Positions 1 through 4,340 of a stretch of 5,856 nucleotides of DNA are shown one piece after another. The translations under genes were made by a program, and so were the position numbers. Origin of the DNA: an uncultured Oxalobacteraceae bacterium (lineage in GTDB: Bacteria > Pseudomonadota > Gammaproteobacteria > Burkholderiales > Burkholderiaceae); the NCBI GenBank assembly GCA_946479255.1, contig CAMLFK010000299.1, positions 1-5,856 on the forward strand, in the 5' to 3' direction. A model generated the notes under the pieces. The model had not been told where the DNA came from and made no database searches. It saw only the letters and a list, made by a program, of their open reading frames with translations. Every line of letters begins with the position of its first letter. Position 1 is the stretch's first letter.

Positions 1-1153
1 TGAAGGCCTGGCCGACACCCCGCCAATGGGCTGGAACAGCTGGAACAAATTTGCCTGCGAGATCGACGAACGCCTGATCCGCGAGACCGCCGATGCCATG
101 GTCAAGTCGGGCTTGAAGGACGCCGGCTTCCAGTACGTGAACATTGACGATTGCTGGCAAGGCCAGCGCGACGCCGACGGCAACATCCAGCCCGACCCCA
201 AGCGCTTCCCATCCGGCATGAAGGCGCTGGCGGACTATGTGCATGGCAAGGGACTCAAGCTGGGCATCTACTCGGACGCCGGCGCGACCACCTGCGGCGG
301 CCGTCCCGGCAGCCGCGGCTACGAGTTTCAGGATGCGCGGACTTATGCGAGCTGGGGCATCGATTACGTCAAGTACGACTGGTGCAACACCCCGCTCTTG
401 AACGCCGAAGCGTCCTACACCACGATGCGCGACGCGATCGCCAAGGCGGGCCGTCCGATGGTGTTCAGCATATGCGAATGGGGCATGAGCAAGCCGTGGG
501 AGTGGGCCGGCAAGGTCGGCCATCTGTGGCGCACCACGCCCGATATCTATAATTGCTTCGACTGCCAGTTCAGTCCCGGTCTCTCGACTGGTCTGGGCGT
601 GCTGCGCATCCTCGACAAGCACCCTGACGCAAACCTGCGCAAGTTCGCAGGGCCCGGCCACTGGAACGATATGGACATGCTCGAAGTGGGCAACGGCATG
701 AGCGAGGATGAAGACCGCGCCCATCTGTCGATCTGGGCCATGATGGCCTCGCCCCTCATCCTGGGCAACGACCTGCGTACCATGTCCGAGTCGACCCGCC
801 GCATCCTGACCAACCCCGGCGTGCTCGCGGTGAGCCAGGACAAGCTGGGTGTGCAGGCGCTGCGCGTCCTGGCTGACGGTCCGCTGGAGGTCTATGCCAA
901 GCCGCTCGACGGCGGCAAATGGGCACTGCTGTTCCTGAACCGCTCCAATCAGCCTGCCGACGTTCACCATGACTGGAAGAAGCAAGTCCTGGTTGATGAT
1001 CTGAACCAGCGATCGGTCGATTTCAAGCAGGACGTCTACCAGTGGTCCGACCTGTGGAGCAAGAAGACGGGCGACACCAGCCGCAAGCTGGAAACGAAGC
1101 TGGCGCCGCACAGCGTGCTGATGATCCTCCTGACCGGCCCTGCGAAACCATAG
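1..1153 (+). CDS. Alpha-galactosidase, glycoside hydrolase family 27 (5' partial)
   Basis: Retaining alpha-galactosidase that removes terminal alpha-1,6- or alpha-1,3-linked galactose from oligosaccharides or polysaccharide side chains. The frame is open from the window edge (EGLADTPP before MGWNSWN), and GH27 catalytic domains normally begin with such a TPPMGWNSWN motif, so the true start and any signal peptide lie upstream. Counting from the Met at 26, visible motifs are MGWNSWN (1-7), YVNIDDCW (37-44), GIYSDAG (80-86), YVKYDWC (114-120) with the expected nucleophile Asp118 (codon 377-379), ICEWG (149-153), LWRTTPDI (167-174) with the expected acid/base Asp173 (codon 542-544), and HWNDMDMLEVGNG (212-224). 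From about residue 275 the C-terminal beta domain runs to LAPHSVLMILL near the end. Both catalytic residues are present and there is no frameshift, so the enzyme looks active. Export to the periplasm or outside cannot be judged without the N-terminus. Family assignment is very secure; the natural substrate is not known. Confidence 0.96.
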   Translation, partial: EGLADTPPMGWNSWNKFACEIDERLIRETADAMVKSGLKDAGFQYVNIDDCWQGQRDADGNIQPDPKRFPSGMKALADYVHGKGLKLGIYSDAGATTCGGRPGSRGYEFQDARTYASWGIDYVKYDWCNTPLLNAEASYTTMRDAIAKAGRPMVFSICEWGMSKPWEWAGKVGHLWRTTPDIYNCFDCQFSPGLSTGLGVLRILDKHPDANLRKFAGPGHWNDMDMLEVGNGMSEDEDRAHLSIWAMMASPLILGNDLRTMSESTRRILTNPGVLAVSQDKLGVQALRVLADGPLEVYAKPLDGGKWALLFLNRSNQPADVHHDWKKQVLVDDLNQRSVDFKQDVYQWSDLWSKKTGDTSRKLETKLAPHSVLMILLTGPAKP

Positions 1154-1189
1154 GGCGCACCCGGCCGCGCGTGCGCAAGGAGTCGTTCC

Positions 1190-1270
1190 ATGACGATGCC
1201 CTTGCCAAGCGCGGCCCCATCTGAGCGGGCCGGGCCTGCAGAATATCATGCTCAAGTTTGCGTCAATTGA
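1190..1270 (+). CDS. Possible 26-codon ORF or gene remnant after the galactosidase gene
   Basis: A short open frame, MTMPLPSAAPSERAG followed by 11 more residues, begins 36 bases after the galactosidase stop. It is preceded by AAGGAG (1177-1182), with 7 bases to the ATG, which is the strongest Shine-Dalgarno sequence in this part of the window. The product matches nothing I recognise and has no obvious domain or membrane segment. It could be the preserved start of a gene that once followed the galactosidase in the same operon and was lost by deletion, or simply chance. The stop codon lies inside a hairpin (1249-1273). Low confidence. Confidence 0.22.
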   Translation: MTMPLPSAAPSERAGPAEYHAQVCVN

Positions 1271-1273
1271 GCA
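1249..1273. repeat. 7-bp inverted repeat between convergent genes
   Basis: TGCTCAA (1249-1255) and TTGAGCA (1267-1273) are perfect inverted repeats around an 11-base loop. The site lies between the convergent galactosidase (+) and DUF4126 (-) genes, where a bidirectional terminator would be expected. No T-run follows on either strand, so a rho-independent terminator is not demonstrated. A second GC-rich stem, CGGCCC (1212-1217) with GGGCCG (1227-1232), lies just upstream. Confidence 0.35.
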
Positions 1274-1360
1274 GCTTTCGACGGCACTCTGCTGTTTGCT
1301 CGGGGACGCCCGCCCGCATGGCAGTGCTGAGGCAGCTTCGGACGCTTGGTTTTTTCATTC

Positions 1361-1861
1361 TCATGGCTCGATCGACACATCTGCCAATGCGTCGTGATCT
1401 TTGCTGGTCGCCAGCGCAACGATTGCCACGCTGGCGGCCACGATGAACAAGTCCTCGATCAATCCGCTCTTGGTTTGCCCGATGCTTGCCATGGCGCGTT
1501 TGCGGCCTGCCAGGGTTACGTAAGCCAAGGGTATCGCGGTGGCAACAGCCACCGCTGCGCCAGCTTGCTCCTTGCCCTTGGGCGCCAGTGCCGCACCGGC
1601 GATCCCCGCGCTCATCACGCGCGCGAGCAGTCCCAGGAAGACAGTGCGGTCCGGCGCCGTCTTCATCTTGTCGCCCAGCAGTTCCGCGACGCCCATGGCC
1701 ATCGCGCCAAATTTGAACAGCGGACGGTCGAGTAGGACGAGCGACCCTGTCGTATGGCGCCTGGCGGCCCGTGCCGCCGCGATCGTGGCCAAGGGCGTCA
1801 TTGAGCGCGCGCTGGCAACGGCACCGATCAGGATGGAAGAGAGCAGGGCGCGAATATTCAT
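1361..1861 (-). CDS. DUF4126-family small integral membrane protein
   Basis: A 166-residue hydrophobic protein of unknown function that resembles DUF4126 proteins: an N-terminal MNIRALL followed by a membrane segment with an ARSMTPLA motif, then [12 protein letters not shown] in the middle. Likely membrane segments are at about residues 5-30, 73-93, 98-118 and 134-151, with a weaker one near 47-62. The basic stretch RAARRH (31-36) probably faces the cytoplasm. The frame stays open upstream to 1963, but I chose the ATG at 1859-1861 because it has AAAGGAAG about 8 bases ahead of it and because family members start directly with the first membrane helix. It is transcribed away from infA and toward the galactosidase gene, and appears to be a single-gene unit. 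Family assignment is from memory of the motif pattern. The biochemical role is unknown. Confidence 0.8.
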   Translation of the reverse strand: MNIRALLSSILIGAVASARSMTPLATIAAARAARRHTTGSLVLLDRPLFKFGAMAMGVAELLGDKMKTAPDRTVFLGLLARVMSAGIAGAALAPKGKEQAGAAVAVATAIPLAYVTLAGRKRAMASIGQTKSGLIEDLFIVAASVAIVALATSKDHDALADVSIEP

Positions 1862-1956
1862 CGGAATGCTTCCTTTGGCAGTCGAAAAAACGTTGTGGTG
1901 AGCGCGATATGTCATAACTGTAATTATTTTCGCCATATCCTGTCGCCGTGGATGGT

Positions 1957-1976
1957 TTGCCATACAAACATGGCAA
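1957..1976. promoter_or_regulatory. Perfect inverted repeat in the DUF4126-infA divergent intergenic region
   Basis: TTGCCAT (1957-1963) and ATGGCAA (1970-1976) form a perfect 7-bp inverted repeat with a 6-base spacer, ACAAAC. The site lies 96 bases upstream of the DUF4126 start and 96 bases upstream of the infA start, so it is centred between the two divergent genes. It could be an operator bound by a dimeric regulator, or a leader hairpin of the infA mRNA. No regulator can be named. I found no convincing -35/-10 pair for either gene in the gap. Confidence 0.4.
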
Positions 1977-2071
1977 TGCGCAGCAGCTTGTCAGCCGGGT
2001 GCTGTACGATGCGTGCCGGGAGCATGCGTGCGACGTTCGTTTCGCGATGCCACCGCCAATTCAAGGAAAAT

Positions 2072-2290
2072 ATGGCCAAAGATGATGTGATTGAAATGAC
2101 CGGGCAAGTTGTTGAGAACCTGCCGAGCGCAACCTTTAAAGTAAAGCTGGAAAATGGGCACATCGTTCTCGGGCATATCTCCGGGAAAATGCGCAAGAAC
2201 TACATCCGGATCCTGCCGGGCGACAAGGTCAACGTCGAGATGACGCCGTACGACCTGAGCAAGGCCCGCATCGTTTTCCGCACCAAGTAA
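2072..2290 (+). CDS. infA: Translation initiation factor IF-1
   Basis: A 72-residue protein, the usual length of bacterial IF-1, beginning [18 protein letters not shown] and ending [10 protein letters not shown]. It is a single S1/OB-fold domain that binds the ribosomal A site on the 30S subunit and works with IF-2 and IF-3 during initiation. The hallmark segments [11 protein letters not shown] (residues 25-35), [18 protein letters not shown] (39-56) and the YDL near 65 are intact. The longer open frame from 1895 is not used: AAGGAA (2063-2068) lies just before the ATG at 2072, and family proteins begin MAK. The gene stands alone between a DUF4126 gene and a toxin-antitoxin remnant rather than beside ribosomal protein genes, so it may be a second copy; several betaproteobacteria carry two infA genes. 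Whether another copy exists cannot be seen here. No terminator is evident downstream. Confidence 0.96.
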   Translation: MAKDDVIEMTGQVVENLPSATFKVKLENGHIVLGHISGKMRKNYIRILPGDKVNVEMTPYDLSKARIVFRTK

Positions 2291-2396
2291 AGAATGCTCG
2301 GGGCGCATGATGGCGTGCTGGTGACCTGACTGGCGCTGCGTCGGAAGGCTTGAATAATCCCGATCCTTACGAGAACGTGCGCGGTGAGGGCAACGA

Positions 2397-2414
2397 ATGT
2401 ACATCAACTTTGAT
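2397..2414. promoter_or_regulatory. Small palindromes upstream of vapB, candidate autoregulatory operator
   Basis: Two overlapping symmetric elements lie just before the vapB ribosome-binding site: ATGTACAT (2397-2404), an 8-bp palindrome, and ATCAA (2403-2407) with TTGAT (2410-2414), a 5-bp inverted repeat spaced by 2 bases. VapB antitoxins typically bind short palindromes in their own promoter, alone or with VapC. The position fits that role, but the promoter hexamers are not clear. Confidence 0.3.
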
Positions 2415-2427
2415 TCATGAGGCCGCT

Positions 2428-2628
2428 ATGCGAACCACTGTGACGATTGACGACGAGTTGTACAACAAAGCACCCGAACTTGCAGATCCAGCAATGGACA
2501 AGGCGGATCTTTTTCGCGAGGCCATCAAGGTGTTTGTACGCATACAGGCCGCCAAGCGCCTTGCTGCGCTGGGCGGCACGACACCACATATGTCCGACAT
2601 ACCTCGCCGGGGACCAGAGTCATTCTGA
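2428..2628 (+). CDS. vapB: Type II antitoxin, VapB family
   Basis: A 66-residue protein resembling short VapB antitoxins (the VapB_antitoxin/DUF2191 type). The N-terminus [15 protein letters not shown] is the beta-strand of a ribbon-helix-helix DNA-binding domain. Residues about 24-40 ([16 protein letters not shown]) form the following helices. The tail [21 protein letters not shown] is the usual toxin-neutralising end. I chose the ATG at 2428 rather than the upstream in-frame Met at 2350 because GAGG (2419-2422) lies 5 bases ahead and because the family starts MRTTV or similar. The gene looks complete and undamaged. A vapC gene should follow immediately, but only a fragment remains. The protein may therefore be an orphan antitoxin that could still bind its own promoter or neutralise a related VapC encoded elsewhere. 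Confidence 0.88.
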   Translation: MRTTVTIDDELYNKAPELADPAMDKADLFREAIKVFVRIQAAKRLAALGGTTPHMSDIPRRGPESF

Positions 2629-2711
2629 TCAGTGGCGTCCTGATTGATACTTCCGTGTGGGTCGACCACTTTCGGAAACACAACACAGAGCTGGAGCATG
2701 ACTCTAGTTGA
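2628..2711 (+). pseudogene. vapC: Truncated vapC toxin remnant (PIN-domain N-terminus)
   Basis: Directly overlapping the vapB stop, one frame reads [19 protein letters not shown] and ends after a further TELEHDSS at a TGA (2709-2711). The LIDTSVWVDHFR stretch is the diagnostic start of VapC PIN-domain ribonucleases. The Asp in LIDTS is the first of their Mg2+-binding acidic residues. Normal VapC proteins are about 125-140 residues; this one stops after about 27, losing the other catalytic acids. There is also no ATG, GTG or TTG at the expected start, only ATC (2628) or CTG (2625). Both start loss and truncation point to a dead toxin. The break is next to the left side of a TnpB-type insertion element, which probably caused or accompanied the loss. 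I could not find the missing vapC C-terminus on the far side of the element. Confidence 0.8.
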
Positions 2712-2737
2712 ACCTGCCGTGCATAGCGATGTCTGAA

Positions 2738-2755
2738 AATGAGTAGCTAATCATT
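2738..2755. repeat. Imperfect palindrome, candidate left-end hairpin of the IS
   Basis: AATGA (2738-2742) pairs with TCATT (2751-2755), and the centre is TAGCTA (2744-2749), leaving a single G/A mismatch in an otherwise 18-base palindrome. It lies 30 bases before the tnpB start. Single-strand-transposing IS200/IS605 elements carry subterminal imperfect palindromes recognised by TnpA, and this fits in place and form. The flanking cleavage and guide tetranucleotides are not identifiable. Confidence 0.4.
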
Positions 2756-2785
2756 CGATTCTCAACTCCCCTGGGAACCCGCGAC

Positions 2786-3803
2786 ATGCTGCTCGCCCAC
2801 CGTATTCGGCTTGAGGCCACTAATGAACAGTGTGTCTACTTCGCGCGTGCGGCGGGGACGGCGCGGCGGGTCTGGAACTGGGCGCTGGATGCACGTACCA
2901 TCCACCGCGATGCCCATGCCCAGCCCTTTGCAGACTTGGCGAAGGCGTGGAGCCGTTACTTCACTGCGCTACGCGACGGGGTTGCGGCGCATCCGCCCGT
3001 GTTCAAGAAAAAGGGGCGCTGCCGTGACAGCTTCTATATGCGCCGATGGCATCACCGGCGTCGATCTTGGCCTGTCCGCCGCCGCCACACTGTCGACCGG
3101 CGAGAAGGTGGATGCGCCGCGTCCATTGAAAGCGGCGCTGCGGCGCCTCCGCATCCGTTCGCGCAGGCAGTCGCGCAAGAGGGAAGCCGCGAAGATCGCC
3201 GCCGGCTTCAATAGCCGCATACCGAAGGGCACGCGGCTGCAAATATCGGCCAACACGATCAGGGGAAATCGTGCAATTGCACGCCTGCATGCGCGCATCG
3301 CGAACGCGCACGTCGCCAACGTGCGCGCCGACTTTACGCACAAACTGACGACCCGTCTCTGCCGCGAAAACCAAGCGGTCGTGATCGAGGACCTGAATGT
3401 GCGCGGCATGCTGGCCAATGGACGGCTTGCCCGTGCAATTTCCGATGTCGGCTTCTATGAAATACGCCGCCAATTGACGTACAAGGCACAACGCTATGGT
3501 ACGGATCTGGTGTTAGCGGATCGCTGGTACCCGTCGAGCAAGCTGTGCTCGTCATGCGGTGAGCGCTATGCGGACCTTACCTTGTCCGATCGTACCTGGA
3601 CATGCGCCGCCTGTGGCACACACCATGACCGCGATGTGAACGCGGCAGTCAATCTTCAAAGGCTCGCAACCTGCACCGCGCCCGCGGTGCACTCTGCGCT
3701 ACCCGTGGCGAGACCGGCGGCAACGCCGGTCGCTCCCGCTGGTGCATTGCCGGCGGGAGGCGGGAAAGTCACGCCTGTCAGGTGCTATTGGCGGGCCAGC
3801 TGA
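2786..3803 (+). pseudogene. tnpB: tnpB RNA-guided nuclease gene, frameshifted and internally deleted
   Basis: TnpB proteins are RNA-guided nucleases of IS200/IS605 elements, related to Cas12. The first part (2786 to about 3037) reads MLLAHRIRLEATNEQ, then GTARRVWNWALD, then HRDAHAQPFADLAKAWSRYF and FKKKGRCRDSFY, matching the family's N-terminus. Roughly 30 residues usually lying between WNWALD and the DAHAQPF region are missing. After DSFY the frame shifts, and about 60-70 residues of the wedge/RNA-binding region are lost. The protein then resumes in the third frame as ADGITGVDLG. The RuvC part is complete: GVDLG (Asp codon 3063-3065), VIEDL (Glu codon 3387-3389), a zinc finger CSSC/CAAC (Cys codons 3546, 3555, 3603, 3612) and DRDVNAAVNL (Asp codon 3633). 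Nuclease residues survive but the RNA/DNA-binding half is broken, so the product should not be functional. Deletion sizes are estimates from family layout, not an alignment. Confidence 0.88.
3672..3759 (+). ncRNA. Candidate omega (guide) RNA scaffold at the tnpB 3' end
   Basis: Three perfect hairpins stand nearly back to back within the tail of tnpB, after the last conserved protein motif. They are TGCACCGC (3672-3679) with GCGGTGCA (3684-3691); GACCGGCG (3712-3719) with CGCCGGTC (3724-3731) closing a GCAA tetraloop of the GNRA type; and CTCCCGC (3733-3739) with GCGGGAG (3753-3759), extendable inward by two G-C pairs and a wobble. In IS200/IS605 elements the tnpB 3' end and right end encode the omega RNA that guides TnpB, with the guide read from the flank just past the element. 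Position, strand and stacking fit that. The 3' boundary, and so the guide, is not determined. The weakly conserved Ala/Pro-rich protein tail here also fits a region constrained as RNA. Confidence 0.5.
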
Positions 3804-3972
3804 CCCGGCCAGCGCGATCGGCACGCTGCCCCCGCCCAACGCTTGAGCGCGGGAGCTCCGCGTGCGCGGCCCAGGCACGCACGGCAAACTGATCGCCGTG
3901 GCGAATCATTTTTGTGGAAACAGCGATGCGCCGCCTATGCAATTTAATATGCGCTTTTCGCGAATTTGACAA

Positions 3973-4001
3973 TTGCGGCGCCGCGGCGCGGCTCCCACAA
4001 T
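3973..4001 (+). promoter_or_regulatory. Weak candidate sigma-70 promoter for a short terminated transcript
   Basis: TTGCGG (3973-3978) and CACAAT (3996-4001) are separated by 17 bases and match the consensus hexamers at 3 and 4 of 6 positions. A better -35 match, TTGACA (3966-3971), overlaps but would sit too far (24 bases) from the same -10. Transcription would begin near 4008 and stop at the terminator at 4084-4106, giving an RNA of about 100 nt. This is inference from position. Confidence 0.25.
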
Positions 4002-4021
4002 ACGTTCCATCAGCATTCTGC

Positions 4022-4078
4022 ATGACCCGCAGCAATCATCAGTTTTCTGACTATCTCCTGCTGGTTCATCGCCAGTAG
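4022..4078 (+). CDS. Possible 18-codon leader-like ORF
   Basis: ATG at 4022 opens an 18-residue frame, MTRSNHQFSDYLLLVHRQ, whose TAG stop lies 5 bases before the terminator stem. The LLLV cluster recalls branched-chain amino acid leader peptides, but no Shine-Dalgarno sequence precedes the ATG and no biosynthetic operon follows, so chance is at least as likely. Recorded because of its exact placement inside the possible short transcript. Confidence 0.15.
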   Translation: MTRSNHQFSDYLLLVHRQ

Positions 4079-4083
4079 TTCCG

Positions 4084-4106
4084 GGCGGCTTCGGCCGCCT
4101 TTTTTT
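4084..4106 (+). terminator. Rho-independent terminator
   Basis: GGCGGC (4084-4089), tetraloop TTCG (4090-4093) and GCCGCC (4094-4099) are followed by seven T residues (4100-4106). A G-U pair can extend the stem by one. This is a textbook intrinsic terminator for plus-strand transcription. No obvious gene ends just before it, so it must close either read-through from the tnpB/guide RNA region or a small transcript arising near 4008. Confidence 0.9.
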
Positions 4107-4340
4107 GCGTTCTGAAAGAATGAAGCAATGGATGCAAACCTGAGACCCAAGAGAGGAACCGCCCAGTGCCGATCCGCTCCTGCCGGTGATCGTTGAGCTG
4201 CCACCGATGCGGTGAATGGCAAGGCCCTGCGCCGCAAGGTACGCCAGCTTTCTCGCACCCGGGGTTGAACTGTTATGATGATGTGGACAGAGCGCCCGGC
4301 AATCCTTGGCGCTCAGGGCAGTTTAACTAACAGTGCGATA
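4107..4340 (+). promoter_or_regulatory. Leader and probable promoter region of the AraC-type regulator gene
   Basis: There is no recognisable gene between the terminator and the regulator. TATGAT (4274-4279) is a good -10 match with no strong -35 about 17 bases upstream. Transcription from it would start near 4286, leaving about 55 bases of leader before the preferred start codon at 4341. A short open frame ending at 4268 (GKALRRKVRQLSRTRG at its C-terminus) could be the tail of a lost gene, but nothing identifies it. Confidence 0.35.

Larger units (their letters stand above)
2712..3803 (+). mobile_element. Degraded IS200/IS605-superfamily element (IS1341-like, tnpB only)
   Basis: The stretch between the vapC fragment and the end of tnpB has the make-up of an IS1341-type element: no tnpA transposase, one tnpB-like gene, a subterminal palindrome on the left (2738-2755) and stacked hairpins on the right (3672-3759). 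IS200/IS605 elements have no terminal inverted repeats or target duplications, so the exact ends cannot be set. The left limit is placed at the end of the vapC fragment and the right limit at the tnpB stop; the true right end may be tens to a few hundred bases further on. Without tnpA the element needs transposase supplied in trans, and the damaged tnpB suggests it is inactive. Confidence 0.6.
3804..4083. other. GC-rich intergenic stretch with inverted repeats, no convincing gene
   Basis: No ORF on either strand here resembles a protein family. Visible structures are CGCGG (3848-3852) with CCGCG (3858-3862); GCGTGC (3860-3865) with GCACGC (3875-3880); and a larger element in which CGCC (3932-3935) and GCAATT (3939-3944) pair with AATTGC (3971-3976) and GGCG (3977-3980) across a 3-base bulge. 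The last flows into a 10-bp palindrome, GCGGCGCCGC (3975-3984). Some of this may be the right end of the TnpB element. I looked for the lost vapC C-terminus here and did not find it. Confidence 0.5.

Noticed and set aside
151..552. Alternative-frame ORF of 133 codons inside the galactosidase gene
   Set aside because: Arg/Pro-rich composition typical of a shifted reading of a GC-rich gene; the GH27 frame is certain.
1263..1976. A 237-residue minus-strand open frame over the DUF4126 gene
   Set aside because: It is rich in Arg, Gly and His with no family resemblance and covers the well-supported 166-residue membrane protein in another frame; a GC-rich shadow frame.
2969..3491. Minus-strand open frames opposite tnpB
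   Set aside because: No recognisable motifs; they lie antisense to clear TnpB codons.
2786..3803. A TnpB-derived nuclease-dead repressor (TldR-like) or Cas12-type effector
   Set aside because: The RuvC residues are intact while the binding half is broken, the reverse of such repressors, and no CRISPR repeats are present anywhere in the window.
3966..4001. Promoter using the perfect TTGACA at 3966-3971
   Set aside because: The only reasonable -10 (CACAAT, 3996-4001) is 24 bases away, too far for a standard sigma-70 promoter.
4022..4078. A true branched-chain amino acid attenuator
   Set aside because: The LLLV run is suggestive, but there is no Shine-Dalgarno sequence, no alternative antiterminator stem that I could identify, and no biosynthetic gene downstream.
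3804..4083. C-terminal part of vapC to the right of the element
   Set aside because: I read all plus-strand frames for VapC-like C-terminal sequence; FLWKQRCAAYAI near 3910-3945 was the nearest and is not convincing.
4010..4258. 82-codon minus-strand ORF over the terminator region
   Set aside because: It reads through the intrinsic terminator hairpin, lacks a good ribosome-binding site and matches no family.
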